Shown here piece by piece: positions 1 to 11,200 of a stretch of 64,000 nt of DNA (the stretch's first letter is position 1; every line of letters starts with the position of its first letter). The DNA is from Acidobacteriota bacterium (GTDB lineage: Bacteria; Acidobacteriota; Terriglobia; Terriglobales; Acidobacteriaceae), in the NCBI GenBank assembly GCA_031296115.1, contig JARLGI010000038.1:1-64000 (forward strand), written 5' to 3'. Both the position numbers and the translations under genes were made by a program. The notes under the pieces are model-generated. The model had not been told where the DNA came from, made no database searches, and saw only the letters and a list, made by a program, of their open reading frames with translations.

Positions 1-11
1 ACCTATGAGAC

Positions 12-33
12 AGCTTGCCGCTAGGGGCAAGCT
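12..33. repeat. short perfect hairpin downstream of lptD
   Basis: An 8-bp perfect stem (AGCTTGCC, 12-19, with GGCAAGCT, 26-33) closes a 6-base loop. It lies about 190 bases past the lptD stop. No T-run follows on either strand, so it is not a classical intrinsic terminator; it could be the edge of a dispersed repeat cut by the window. The rest of 1-218 shows no supported gene. Confidence 0.35.
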
Positions 34-218
34 ACGGATTGGAGTCCTGAGTCGCCCTCTGATGATGGTTCGCTGCGCCCCAGATTGTACCGAAGGCGCG
101 CCTCGAGGGTGCGTTGTTTTTGCTCCTCTCTGCGCCGCCGGGTTTCTTCTCGGCGGCCGTAGTAGACCAGTGCCATTTTAGGAAACGACTCGTCACGCTC
201 GGCGACAGGGTCGGACGT

Positions 219-2849
219 CTAGTAGAGCCTCTGTAACCGCTTGATGTTGCCAAAAGTCCCAACATTGGTGAGGCTGAAAGTGAAGCGATATGCATTCTCG
301 GTGGTGAGACCGGCGCCGGGCGCCCAATGGCTATACCAGAACGTGACGCCGCAACAATCCCAGTTATAGTTGATCTGTGTGTTCGTGCCCTGGATGTACG
401 AAAGTTCAGAATCGACCCCAATGCTGACGGCTGCACTCAGCCCCTTCTTGGCGATACCTCCGTAAATAAGTCCGACCCGATACTGATTGACGGTCTCCGC
501 CGGCAGGATCTGGTTATTGGTAGAGATCTCGGCGGGCAGGCGCATGTAAGTCTGTCCTCCAGACAAATAGAAGTTGCCAAAACGGCGTCCGACGAAAAGC
601 GTGCTGGCATTGATCTGATGGAGCACGGGATCGTAGTCGAGCGCCCATTGGGCATCGCTGGCTTTGTCCTGCAGACGCAAGCGGGAGATGATAGGCGCAA
701 AACGCCGGGGTTGGGTGAGGAAGGCAATTCCGGTGAAATCCACGGTGCTGTCGAATACGTTGCGCGTCCCGGGAACCAGCGCGCCGCCGAAGTTCGGATT
801 GAAGAAGTATTTGTTTGCCAACTCCCAGGTGATCACATTGCGCGCGGCCCCCTGTTGGTCGTCGCACATTCCCTGGTTCGTCTCATCTTTTTTCTTGATA
901 TCGGCTTGAAGGGAGGTTATTGGCGGCCGCGGCTCCGCGGCCTCCGCATATTTCGGATGCAGGTAACACTCCGCTGTAGATTTTGATTTCTTGGCAAACA
1001 GGCGATTCACGATGCCGTATTCCACTTCATTTGTGTCGGCCAGAATATCGCGCTGATCAAAACGAATGATCTGGCTGAAGTTGTCGATGCCCGTCTGGTA
1101 GCGATAGACCATAAACGGTTCAATCGTGTGCTTGATGACATCACCGAAGATTTTCCGGTGGAAAATCTTGGAGAGCGTAGGCGGCCGGACCTCCATCGAT
1201 CCCGCAAAAACGTTGCGATTAATCGGGTTGTCGACAGCAGTCCCGATCAGAACTGTTGATTCGCCAGGTTGCAGGCGCTGCGTGTAAACGGTTTCGCGGA
1301 AGCTACCTTCCGGTCTGAAAGTCCAGCCATGCAGGAAGGTCGGCATCGAAATGGATGGCTTGGCGTCCAGCCTTCCAACCACCGGCGCAGTTTCAAATCC
1401 TATCTCGTGCCGGGAAACACCTTCGGCCGCGGTGTCGAAGGCATACATGAAACGGGAGCGGTTGAAGGGGCGTTCCACCGACGAGAACTCAAAGGTTGGA
1501 GTGTGGGCGATGTCTATGTAATCACCCGGCGCCAGACTTTCATAGTTCTGATAACGGGCAACGACAAATCCGAAGCCGTAACCATTCCAATTCTTGGTCA
1601 GGAAACCGCTGGAGCGAACTTCGGACAAGATGGCTTCGATGTAACTGAGCGCAAACCTGACTCGGAACAAATAAGAACTGAGGTTGTCTACCGAGATCAC
1701 GCCTCGAAAATTACTCGGGAGCTCCCAAGAACCGTCGACCTTGAGTTCGTGTCCCCCCGGGTTTTGGCCATCCACAGGCGGCCCGTGGCTGTCGACGACT
1801 CCGAAATACTGCGCCTGAAAGCGATACTTGTAACCGACGGAACGGTACTCTGCGTGCTGCGCCCAACCAATTGAGGAATAGAGGGTAGCCCCGATTGTTG
1901 CATCAGAACTCCGGTTGATGGCCCAGTAGAAGCCGTCTCCAAAAATGAAGCCGCGAACGTTGGATTGTCCGATCTCCGGAATCAGGAAGCCACTCTTCCG
2001 TCCCAGGTTGTCGACGGGATGTTCAACATAGGGGAAGTAGAAGACCGGAATGCCGTGAATCTTAAGCGTTGCATGATGCATTTTGGCTTCGTCGCCCACT
2101 TCGACGAAGGTGGTCTTCGATTCAAACTCCCATTTGGGTTTAGGCAGCTGGCAGGAAGTCACGAAGCCGTGGTTTACACGATAACGGTCGGGGCCCAGTT
2201 TATCCACAACCTTCCCGGCAAAAAAGAAAGGAGTCGAGGAGGTCAAGTACATCGTTTTGTTCTTGACCCGCACACCGGTCGAGCCGGAAACGTCATAAAA
2301 CGTGCCCGTATCGCGGCTGACGTCGTACGTGGCTCGTGTCCCTGTCAGATGCTCGCTGTGGGGACCGCCGTCAAAAACCACATGGCCTTCGGCGGTTACC
2401 TGCCCCGTGGTGGAATCGTAAGTCGCGCGATCTGCGTGCAGAGTGTAGGTGCGGAACCGGATTTCCACGTGTCCGCGGACGTGGTAGATGTCTTGGTCCT
2501 TATCTTGTTCATCCCCGCGGATCAACACCTCGTCGCGCCCGAGTGCCACGTTTGTGCCTGGTCGCGGTGGACCGCTTTCCGGCTCGCCGGCTTGCAGTTG
2601 CTGCTGGATGATCTGCTCGACTTGCTGATCTTCCTCGTTATTGTCCTTGGCAGCAGTTGGAGCGGCTGGCCTCTCTGCCTTCTGCTGTTGGGGCCCTTGA
2701 GCTTCAGGAGCAGCCACACTCGCCGGCATCTGATCTGTGATGTCCGGGGACTTCGGCGGTTGCGCTTGACCGGCTGCTAGAACCGGCTGTGCACAGAGGC
2801 AACTCGCCCACAAGAGCGCCGTACTGATCCATCGCGTGCAGACAGTCAT
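219..2849 (-). CDS. lptD: LPS-assembly outer-membrane protein LptD
   Basis: LptD is the outer-membrane barrel that, with the lipoprotein LptE, inserts lipopolysaccharide into the outer leaflet. The 876-residue product starts with a signal peptide (about residues 1-25, ending LAAG) when the ATG at 2849 is used; the frame is open to 2909, but that adds 20 residues ahead of the signal. A Pro/Gln/Glu-rich linker (about 30-95) precedes an OstA/LptA-like beta-jellyroll (about 100-220, with motifs such as VRGHVEIRF and TAEGHVVFDGG). A long barrel domain follows, ending in an aromatic terminus (RLQRLY) typical of outer-membrane barrels. Domain order matches LptD; length is slightly above the E. coli protein. 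It stands alone on its strand. Low similarity between phyla makes the exact barrel boundaries uncertain. Confidence 0.87.
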   Translation of the reverse strand: MTVCTRWISTALLWASCLCAQPVLAAGQAQPPKSPDITDQMPASVAAPEAQGPQQQKAERPAAPTAAKDNNEEDQQVEQIIQQQLQAGEPESGPPRPGTNVALGRDEVLIRGDEQDKDQDIYHVRGHVEIRFRTYTLHADRATYDSTTGQVTAEGHVVFDGGPHSEHLTGTRATYDVSRDTGTFYDVSGSTGVRVKNKTMYLTSSTPFFFAGKVVDKLGPDRYRVNHGFVTSCQLPKPKWEFESKTTFVEVGDEAKMHHATLKIHGIPVFYFPYVEHPVDNLGRKSGFLIPEIGQSNVRGFIFGDGFYWAINRSSDATIGATLYSSIGWAQHAEYRSVGYKYRFQAQYFGVVDSHGPPVDGQNPGGHELKVDGSWELPSNFRGVISVDNLSSYLFRVRFALSYIEAILSEVRSSGFLTKNWNGYGFGFVVARYQNYESLAPGDYIDIAHTPTFEFSSVERPFNRSRFMYAFDTAAEGVSRHEIGFETAPVVGRLDAKPSISMPTFLHGWTFRPEGSFRETVYTQRLQPGESTVLIGTAVDNPINRNVFAGSMEVRPPTLSKIFHRKIFGDVIKHTIEPFMVYRYQTGIDNFSQIIRFDQRDILADTNEVEYGIVNRLFAKKSKSTAECYLHPKYAEAAEPRPPITSLQADIKKKDETNQGMCDDQQGAARNVITWELANKYFFNPNFGGALVPGTRNVFDSTVDFTGIAFLTQPRRFAPIISRLRLQDKASDAQWALDYDPVLHQINASTLFVGRRFGNFYLSGGQTYMRLPAEISTNNQILPAETVNQYRVGLIYGGIAKKGLSAAVSIGVDSELSYIQGTNTQINYNWDCCGVTFWYSHWAPGAGLTTENAYRFTFSLTNVGTFGNIKRLQRLY

Positions 2850-3144
2850 CGAAAGGCGCGAGTCCCCTCGTCTAGGCGACGATATACGCCGAACCTTGCA
2901 AGGTAGCACGTCGCACGATAGCGCGCAAAACCTCCGACGGTTTCACAATATCGGCTTCCGGTTGTTGGTTTTGTAACCCCTGCCAACGATGGAGGTTGCT
3001 GGGGATACCGCAGAATGCCTGGCCATAAGCCGTTTGTACACAGTGGCTAAAGACCGGCTTGGGAAATAGATAAGAGCAAACGCAATCCAGTTCCATACCT
3101 CCCAAATGCGAGGTGTAAACTGATGCTTCATACAAGGGAGGTTT

Positions 3145-3486
3145 ATGGACGTTAATACAATTCCCGAACTGCAATTAAAGACCGAAAAGCTTCCCCAAGT
3201 GACCATTGTCCGCTGCACCGGCAAAGTAATGATTGAGACCTGGCCCCTCTTTTCCACAACGGTTCGCGACCTCATTTCCGAAGGCAAGCCCATCAGGGTG
3301 GACTTGAGCGAGGTGGACCTGGTGGACAGCACGGGCATCGGGGCATTCGTTAGTGTGTGGGCGTCCGCGAAAAAATGCGGTTGCGACCTGAAATTTATGA
3401 AGCCCAACAAGCGAGTGCAGGATGTAGTGGAAATAACCCGCTTGCAAGATCTGTTTGAACACGAGGAAGTCGCCGGCGGGGCATAG
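3145..3486 (+). CDS. STAS-domain anti-sigma factor antagonist (SpoIIAA/RsbV-like)
   Basis: A 113-residue single STAS domain. Such proteins bind anti-sigma kinases and release a sigma factor when dephosphorylated. The core motif VDSTGIGAF (about residues 60-68) holds the conserved phosphorylatable Ser at 62, preceded by the usual hydrophobic strand (RVDLSEVDL). The ATG at 3145 follows a strong Shine-Dalgarno (AAGGGAGG), fixing the start. No anti-sigma kinase or sigma factor is adjacent, so its partner must lie elsewhere; an RsbRD-like protein occurs at about 16.6 kb. The first about 20 residues precede the canonical STAS start. Cytoplasmic. Confidence 0.88.
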   Translation: MDVNTIPELQLKTEKLPQVTIVRCTGKVMIETWPLFSTTVRDLISEGKPIRVDLSEVDLVDSTGIGAFVSVWASAKKCGCDLKFMKPNKRVQDVVEITRLQDLFEHEEVAGGA

Positions 3487-3674
3487 CAATCCAGCATTTG
3501 CACAGCTGCCGCCAGGTAATGTGAATGACCGGTTAATTCCTTAGCGTTTGACGTCTTCAAGCTCGCCGGCAGCGCCTGCTGGTTCTTCCGTTGCTGTCCA
3601 TTTGGTGATAGCTTCGTTCCGCCGGGTACAAACGAATAGCCGAGATACGGCATCCTGCACAGGAGAACGCCGCG

Positions 3675-5081
3675 TTGTCCGCCAGCTCAACCAGCAGCAA
3701 CAACTTTTACGATCTGATTGTCGTCGGCAGCGGGCCGGCAGGACAGAAGGCCGCGATTTGCGCCGCCAAACTACGCAAGAAGGTGGCTGTGGTCGAACGC
3801 ACACGCGCGATTGGCGGCGTCTGCGTACACACCGGCACCATACCCAGCAAGGTGTTTCGCGAGGCCATCCTTTACTTGAGCGGCCTCCGGCAACGTGCCT
3901 TCTATGGGCGCGGTTACGCGCTGAAGGACAACATCAGCATGCAGGACCTGATTTTTCGTGCTGACGCCGTGATGGCGCGCGAGGTTGAGGTCATCAAGGC
4001 ACAGCTGCGGCGCAATCGCGTGACCGTCTACGAAGGCAATGCGCGCTTCCTCGATGCGCATACTATGGAAGTCGCCGACGACGCCGGGTTCACGGTGCTG
4101 CAGGGCGCAAACTTCGTGATCGCCTGCGGCACCCGGCCAACACACGATGCCCGGATCCCCATAGACGGCCAGCGCATCTTCGATACCGACCAGGTACACG
4201 GGTTGCAGGAATTACCGCGCGAACTGATCGTCGTAGGCGCAGGAATCATCGGGCTGGAATATGCCTCCATGTTCGCTGCACTGGGCGTCAAGGTCACCTT
4301 GCTGGATCAGCGACCCACAGTGCTCGACTTCGCGGACCGGGAGATCGTCGAAAGCCTGTGCTTTCAGCTTCGCCAGTTGGGCACGGTTTTTCGGCTGGGG
4401 GAGAAGGTCGTGTCGGTTGGCTTCGATGCCGAGCGCGATCGGGTCTTCGCCAAGCTGGAGAGCGGCAAGGCGGTCCACGGAGCAGCGCTGCTTTACGCCG
4501 TTGGGAGGCAGGCCAACAGCGACCGGCTTAACCTCGAAGCCATTGGTCTGGTGCCGGATGGGCGTGGCAAGCTGATCGTGGACGAGACTTTTCGCACTTC
4601 GGTGCCGCATGTCTCGGCCGCTGGCGATGTAATTGGTTTCCCCGCCTTGGCCAGTACCTCAATGGAGCAGGGAAGATTGGCCAGCTCGCACATATTTGGC
4701 ATCGCCTCCAACATCCCACCAAATCTCATTCCTTACGGGGTCTACACCATTCCCGAAATCTCAATGGTCGGCGCGACGGAGGAGCAACTCACGCGCGACA
4801 AGATTCCCTATGAGGTCGGCATAGCACGGTACGCAGAGCTGGCGAAAGGCCAGATGCTGGGCGACGATCAGGGTTTCCTGAAGCTGATCTTCGATCCCAC
4901 CACCTTGAAGGTATTGGGAGTGCACATCATCGGCGACCGCGCCGCGGAGATTGTGCACATTGGCCAAGCAGTGCTCGCCTTGGGTGGCACCATCGAGTAC
5001 TTCCGCGACACGGTTTTCAACTATCCGACGTTGGCAGAGGCATTCAAGGTCGCGGCGCTGGATGGGCTCAACAAACTCTAA
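3675..5081 (+). CDS. sthA: soluble pyridine nucleotide transhydrogenase SthA
   Basis: A 468-residue FAD flavoprotein that would transfer hydride between NADPH and NAD+, balancing the two pools. The N-terminal FAD fold shows VVGSGPAGQKAA (about 16-27). The NAD(P)-binding Rossmann motif is VVGAGIIGLEYASMF. At the redox-active position the sequence is CVHTGTIPSK: Cys50 is present but the second Cys of dihydrolipoamide dehydrogenases is Thr55. The C-terminal catalytic His-Glu segment is replaced by NYPTLAEAF. Both changes are the signature separating SthA from lipoamide dehydrogenase and mercuric reductase. Start is a TTG at 3675 with AGGAG at 3661-3665. The stop is 6 bases from the convergent gene's stop. 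Confidence 0.92.
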   Translation: MSASSTSSNNFYDLIVVGSGPAGQKAAICAAKLRKKVAVVERTRAIGGVCVHTGTIPSKVFREAILYLSGLRQRAFYGRGYALKDNISMQDLIFRADAVMAREVEVIKAQLRRNRVTVYEGNARFLDAHTMEVADDAGFTVLQGANFVIACGTRPTHDARIPIDGQRIFDTDQVHGLQELPRELIVVGAGIIGLEYASMFAALGVKVTLLDQRPTVLDFADREIVESLCFQLRQLGTVFRLGEKVVSVGFDAERDRVFAKLESGKAVHGAALLYAVGRQANSDRLNLEAIGLVPDGRGKLIVDETFRTSVPHVSAAGDVIGFPALASTSMEQGRLASSHIFGIASNIPPNLIPYGVYTIPEISMVGATEEQLTRDKIPYEVGIARYAELAKGQMLGDDQGFLKLIFDPTTLKVLGVHIIGDRAAEIVHIGQAVLALGGTIEYFRDTVFNYPTLAEAFKVAALDGLNKL

Positions 5082-5087
5082 GCCGCT

Positions 5088-8000
5088 TCAAGGGTGCACG
5101 TTCAGTGGCGCCAAGTCCTGTGCCTGGACTTCCCGCCATCTCTGTACCAACACCCCCGTAGACTCATGCAGCTTGGGCACCTCTTGTGCCGCCTGCGTCG
5201 TGGGCGCAGCATCCACTTCCTGCAGCATGTTCAGCATCTGAAGCAAGGAGTCGCGTGTGCCCGACAAGGTTTCTGCGTGCGGTCCGCGTCTGCGCCGACT
5301 TTCGGCGCCTTCCAGCGATTCCAGCTCCTTGCTGGCGGCGTCGAGCTTGGCAAGGTTAGCTCCACGGGCCTTCTCGCGCATGGCTTTGAGTTGCGTGCGC
5401 GCCGCATTTGTCTTCTCAATTACGGGCTGCAGCGTCAGCAGGTCCTGGTACACCTGCTGGGACGGGTCGAACTGCTTCTGCAAGTCGGCGGCTGGAGTTC
5501 TTACACGCGGGTCCATCTCTACCGTTAATGGTTGGGTGTACTTCCGGCCGTCCACGGTGAGCACAGCCATGTATTGGCCGGGCATGATCCACGGCGAAGT
5601 CGGTACCGGCACCGTGTTGTTAGGAACGGCAGCGATTGGATATTCAGGCTTAATACCTGGGACAGGAGCGTAGTGCAAGTCCCAAAGGAAGCGATGGAAG
5701 CCTGCCGCTGCGGACAGTGTTTGCGGCGGCCGCAGCCAGTACGCAGGAACAGGTAGTTCAGGATCAGGCTTAGGAAGAGGATCGGCACTGGAGTAGCGGC
5801 GCACAAGTTTGCCTGCGCTGTCCATGATCTCGAGCGTAACGGGACCCGACGCGGCAGACTTCAGGTAGTAGTTGAAGATGGCGCCATCCGGCGGATTCTG
5901 GCCCGCAGGCTCGTCCGGCGGCAGTGGGGTATCGGTGTTCAAGTCCCAGCGAACGCGATAGGTTGCCTCTGGCGCGAAAAGGTACGCGTTGCCGGCAAGG
6001 ACCCTGTCGTCTAATTGCCGCAGGGGCGTGATGTCGTCGAGAATCCAGAAGCCGCGGCCGTGGGTAGCTATGGCAAGATCATCATTCTTGATGGTTAGAT
6101 CGCGAACCGAGGTAGCGGGCAGGTTGAGCCGCAACGACCGCCAATGGTCGCCGTCGTCGAACGAGACATATACCGAGCGTTCGGTGCCGGCAAATAGCAG
6201 TCCCTTGCGCTTGGGGTCCTCGCGCACGGCGTTCACGTTTTCGTTGTTGGGAATGCCGTTGACGATCTCGGTCCAGGTTTTACCGCCGTCGCGCGTGCGG
6301 TAAATGTGGGGGCGAAGGTCGTCAAGCCGCAGTGTGTTGATGGCGGCGTAAGCGGTTTGCGGGTCGGTATGACTTGCTTCGAGCACCGAGACCTTCTGCC
6401 ACGCCGACAACTGCGGCGGCGTTACGTCGCTCCAATGCGCGCCGCTGTCAGTGGTTAGCCAAACCAGGCCATCATCCGTTCCTGCCCAGATGCGATTGAT
6501 GTCCAGCGGGGAGGGGGCGAGCGCGTAAATTACGCCGCGCTGTTTCGGCTGGGCCGATGGTTCGCTCCGGAAAATCCCCACCGTGGCGGGTACTTCCCAG
6601 GTCTTGCGCGTGAGGTCGGGACTGATCTGTTTCCAACTGCGTCCGCCGTCGCGCGTCGCCCAAAGCGTGTTTACCGCGAAGTAGAGGAGGTGAGGATCGA
6701 TTGGCGAGAAAACGACAGGTTCAGTGCGGATTACGCGAAAGTCAGGGGAGCCGAGGAGCACGGGCATGATGTTCTGCGCCTGCCCGGTGCGTCGGTCATA
6801 GCGTGACAACTTGCCGCCATAGATAGTGTCCGGGTCCAGCGGGTCGGGCGCAACGTACCCATACTCTTCCGCTGCCACGGGATGCCAGTCGCGGAAGGTT
6901 ATCTCGCCATCATTGCCGCGGCTGGAAATGCAGACTGAGCCGCTCTCCTGTTGACCGCTGCACAGCCGGTAGGGAAACGCGTTGTCGGCATTGACGTGAT
7001 ACAGCTGCGCGGTGGGCTGGTTGTACCACGAGCTCCAGGTTTGTCCGCCATTCACAGTGACGATTGCGCCCTGGTCGCTAGTGAGGATGATGATGTTGGG
7101 ATGGTCGGAATTGATCCAGATGTTCTGGTAATCGTCGCCGCCGGGCGCACCGCGGAAACCAGTCCAGGTCTTGCCACCGTCGGTAGACTTCCAGGTCACC
7201 GTGCTGGCGACGTAAACCACGTTCGGGTCCTTCGGATCGAACATTGGCACAGACAAATCACCGCCCCCGATGCGCCCGGCAGGACGCGGGTCTTTGGTTA
7301 CAACCGCCCACGTCTCGCCGGCGTTATCAGAGCGATAGAGTTCGATTTTGTCTTTCGTTGCCACCGAGGCGAACAAGACCTTAGGATTGCTACGCGCGAT
7401 CGCAATATGGGCCTGCGCAATTCCGCTCGGCAGGCCTCCGGCAAGCGGATGCCAGGTTGTGCCCCCGTCGGTGGACTTGAAGATTCCGCCGCCGGTCCCC
7501 ATAAATTCTCCGTTCTCCCAGGGTCCTTCCCGCGCTTCCCACAGTGTGGCATACACAAAGTCAGAGTTTGAGGGGTCAATCCTTACGTCGCTGCCACCGA
7601 TGTTGTCATCCTTGTAGAGGACTCTCTCGAAGTTCTTGCCGCCATCGGTGGAACGGTAGATGCCGCGCTCGGGGTTTGGACCGTAGGGATGTCCGGCGAC
7701 GGCGACGAACAACCGATTGGGATCGCGCGGGTCCACCGCCATCTGGGCGATTTGCAGGCCGTCGCGCAATCCAAGATGGTTCCAAGTCTTGCCGCTGTCG
7801 ATGGACTTGTAAATCCCATCACCGACCGAAAGATCCGGGCGATGCAGGCCTTCGCCGCTGGCCACGTAAATGGTGTTCGGGTCCGAGGGCGCGACTTGTA
7901 TGTCTCCAATCGAGCCGGTGGGCTCGTGGTCAAAGATCGGCTGCCACGTACGCCCGAGATCGTCCGTCTTCCAGACTCCGCCGTTCACCGCGCCGATGTA

Positions 8001-8177
8001 GAACACGTTCGGCTGGGTGGCATCGCCGGAGACGGCCCGGGTGCGGCCTCCACGATAAGGGCCAACATTGCGCCACCGCATCTCGGTGAGAGCGCGGGTG
8101 TCGATCTGTTGCGCAACGATGGGGGGAGCAGAGGCGACAAAGAGAAGAGAAAGGACTGCAACGAGACTTCGAATCAT
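5088..8177 (-). CDS. exported VPS10/sortilin-like beta-propeller protein A
   Basis: A 1,029-residue exported protein of the group often labelled glycosyl hydrolase or VPS10 domain protein. A clear signal peptide (about 1-22, cut after VAQ) precedes Arg-Gly-Gly-Arg (PYRGGRTRA) and many BNR/Asp-box repeats of the form S-x-D-x-G-x-T-W (for example STDGGKTW, TRDGGKTW), the strand-turn units of sortilin-type ten-bladed propellers. The C-terminal about 300 residues form a beta-rich domain and a helical tail. No catalytic residues are recognisable, so enzymatic activity is unproven; ligand or glycan binding in the periplasm or at the surface is an alternative. It is divergent from a close homologue at 8275 across 97 bases, suggesting duplication and a shared control region. 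Confidence 0.8.
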   Translation of the reverse strand: MIRSLVAVLSLLFVASAPPIVAQQIDTRALTEMRWRNVGPYRGGRTRAVSGDATQPNVFYIGAVNGGVWKTDDLGRTWQPIFDHEPTGSIGDIQVAPSDPNTIYVASGEGLHRPDLSVGDGIYKSIDSGKTWNHLGLRDGLQIAQMAVDPRDPNRLFVAVAGHPYGPNPERGIYRSTDGGKNFERVLYKDDNIGGSDVRIDPSNSDFVYATLWEAREGPWENGEFMGTGGGIFKSTDGGTTWHPLAGGLPSGIAQAHIAIARSNPKVLFASVATKDKIELYRSDNAGETWAVVTKDPRPAGRIGGGDLSVPMFDPKDPNVVYVASTVTWKSTDGGKTWTGFRGAPGGDDYQNIWINSDHPNIIILTSDQGAIVTVNGGQTWSSWYNQPTAQLYHVNADNAFPYRLCSGQQESGSVCISSRGNDGEITFRDWHPVAAEEYGYVAPDPLDPDTIYGGKLSRYDRRTGQAQNIMPVLLGSPDFRVIRTEPVVFSPIDPHLLYFAVNTLWATRDGGRSWKQISPDLTRKTWEVPATVGIFRSEPSAQPKQRGVIYALAPSPLDINRIWAGTDDGLVWLTTDSGAHWSDVTPPQLSAWQKVSVLEASHTDPQTAYAAINTLRLDDLRPHIYRTRDGGKTWTEIVNGIPNNENVNAVREDPKRKGLLFAGTERSVYVSFDDGDHWRSLRLNLPATSVRDLTIKNDDLAIATHGRGFWILDDITPLRQLDDRVLAGNAYLFAPEATYRVRWDLNTDTPLPPDEPAGQNPPDGAIFNYYLKSAASGPVTLEIMDSAGKLVRRYSSADPLPKPDPELPVPAYWLRPPQTLSAAAGFHRFLWDLHYAPVPGIKPEYPIAAVPNNTVPVPTSPWIMPGQYMAVLTVDGRKYTQPLTVEMDPRVRTPAADLQKQFDPSQQVYQDLLTLQPVIEKTNAARTQLKAMREKARGANLAKLDAASKELESLEGAESRRRRGPHAETLSGTRDSLLQMLNMLQEVDAAPTTQAAQEVPKLHESTGVLVQRWREVQAQDLAPLNVHP

Positions 8178-8274
8178 CTATCAATCACCTGGGCGCTGGG
8201 TCTCCCAATCGCGCTGGGGCCCCGCGAAAGTGTAATCTATCGAGACCTATGTTTGCAGGTAGAGGACCGTTGTC

Positions 8275-11200
8275 TTGAGACAGAGCGCCCGCTTGCATTG
8301 CCAATTCCTGTGCATTTCTTTGTGCCTCTTGAGCCTCTCCGGGGGGGCGCAGACCGTCTCGCCTGACCGCCTGAGCGCCCTGCAATGGCGCATGATTGGC
8401 CCCTTCCGCGGTGGTCGCGTGGTGGCGGTGACCGGAGTGCCGGGTGACGGAGTCACGTACTATTTTGGCTCGGTCGGGGGCGGCATATGGAAGACCACCG
8501 CTGCCGGTGTGACGTGGACGCCGATCTTCGATTCGCAGCCAGTCGCATCCATCGGTGCGCTCGAAGTGGCCCCATCCAACCCCAACATCCTGTACGCCGG
8601 GACCGGCGAGTCTGACATCCGCTCCGACCTCAGTTCGGGCAACGGTGTGTACAAGTCAACCGACGGCGGCGCCACTTGGAAAAACCTTGGCTTACACGAT
8701 TCTAAGCAGATTAGCCGCATCGTAGTCGACCCGCAGAATCCAGATGTCGTGTATGTCGGCGTGCTTGGCCATGCCTACGGACCCAACGAAGAGCGCGGTG
8801 TCTACAAGACGCTCGATGGCGGTGTGACGTGGACTCGCCCACTGAACAAAGGCCCGGAAGTTGGCGTTTCTGACTTGGCGATGGCTTCCTCGAACCCGGC
8901 GGTTCTGTTCGCGGGAACATGGAATGCACACCGTCCTCCGTGGAGCACCTATGCCCCGTTGCGAGGCCCGGGAGGGGGGCTCTATCGCTCTACCGACCAC
9001 GGCGCTACCTGGACCCAGCTTGACGGGCAGGGTCTGCCCGATGGCGATTGGGGCCGCGTGGGCGTTGCCGTCGCGCCTGATGGCAAGCGCGTCTACGCGC
9101 TTATCGAGGCCGCCAAGAAGTCCGGCCTGTATCGCTCGGATGATGGCGGTGATAGTTGGACGCTCGCCAACGGCGATCCCCGACTCACCAGCCGGTCTTG
9201 GTACTTCAACTGGATTACTGTCGACCCCAATCATCCCGACGTGATTTACGTCCCAAACATCGCGCTGTATCGCTCCGAAGACGGCGGCAAGACCATTACG
9301 ATTCTGCGCGGCGCACCCGGCGGCGATGACTATCATCAGCTTTGGATCGACCCCAAGAACTCCGCACGCCTGATTATAGGAACGGACCAAGGGACTTCTG
9401 TCAGCCTGAACTATGGCCAGACCTGGTCGTCCTGGTACAACCAGCCGACAGCGCAGCTCTACCACGTCATCACCGACAACGAATTTCCCTATCACGTCTA
9501 CGGCGCGCAGCAGGACACTGGTTCACTCGGCGTACCCAACCGCACCGACCACGGACAGATCACTGCGCGCGACTGGTTCATGGTAGGTGGCGGCGAGAGC
9601 GGATGGATCGCTCCCGATCCCAACGACTCTAATGTTCTTTACGCAACCGGCGTTTATGGCAGCGTGGTGCGCTACGACCGCCGCACTTCCTTCAGTCAGG
9701 ACGTCACACCATGGCCAATGTCGAGCTTCAACAGCGAGATCAACGAACGCAAGTACCGCGATCCGTGGACGCCGATGCTGGTCTTCTCGCCCGTAGAGAA
9801 GAACACGCTCTACCTCGGTACACAGTACGTGATGAAGACGACCGACGGGGGGCTCCACTGGCACCAGATCAGTCCGGACCTGACCGGAGCCGTACCCAAT
9901 GCGCCGACCGCTGGACCGGTGACGGTAAGTAACGCGAAAGAGCGCGGCTTTGGAGTGGTGTTTAGTATCGCGCCATCGCCGCTCAAGGCCGAGCAGATAT
10001 GGGCAGGCAGTGATACTGGTCTAGTCCATCTCACACTCGACGGCGGCAAGACGTGGCAGAACGTCACTCCCAAAGGCGTGGCCGATTGGAGCCGAATTTC
10101 CATGATCGAGGCCTCGCGTTTCGACGCAGCCGAAGCTTACGTTGCGGTCGATGGGCATCGCGTCGACGACTCCAGACCGTATCTCTATCGAACTCGCGAT
10201 TACGGCAAGACCTGGCAGGCCGTTACGAGTGGCCTCGATACGAAGGCGCCAATGCTCGCAGTCCGCCAGGACACGCAGAAGCGTGGGCTGCTCTTTGCCG
10301 GCTCGGACTTCGGCATTTATGTGTCGTTCGATGATGGCGACCACTGGCAGCCGCTGCAACTGAACCTGCCGGCCACATCGGTCCGGGACATCACGATCCA
10401 TGGCGATGATCTAATCGTGGCGACCCACGGGCGGTCGTTTTGGATCCTCGACAACATCACGCCGCTGCGGTATATGGACATGCAGACCCATGATGGCAAC
10501 GCGCGGTTGTATCAGCCGGCCACAGCAATCCGCATCGACAACGATGGCTTTCTCGGCTCGCCGATGCCACCGGAAGAGCCTGCGGCGAAGAATCCGCCCG
10601 ACGGAGCGGTGCTGGATTACTACCTGAGATCCAAGGCCAAACTGGTGACGCTGGAAATCTTCGACGCCGGCAATAAGCTGGTGCGCCGTTACAGCAGCGC
10701 TCAGAAGCGGGATGAAAAGCGACTGCCGCTGCCGATCGCGGAGCGCTGGTTGCCGAAGCCGGTTTTGCTGGAAAACTCAGCAGGCGCCCATCGCTTTGTT
10801 TGGGACCTGAGCTGGAGCGGTTCCGGAGCTAGTGACGCCGAGGAAGACGAGGGATTCGGCGCTCCGCGCGGCCCTCGTGTCGTGCCAGGCACCTACCATG
10901 TAAAGCTTACGGTTGACGGCTCATCTTTTACCCAAGACTTTAAGGTTGAGATGGATCCCCGAGCGCAAGTCACGGCGGCCCACCTTAAGGAACAGCTGCG
11001 CTTGGGGTTGGAAATCTTTGGCAAGGTGCGCAGCGCGCGGCGAATGCTGGCCGAGATTGGCGCGATCAAGAAACGTCTTGGCGAGGTGAGTCAGCAGCTT
11101 GGTTCCAACAATTCCGAGCTGCAAGCGCGCATCACCAATTTGGAGTCCACGATCAGCACCATCGAAAAGGGAAGCCAGCCTTCGATGGGATTGGAAACCG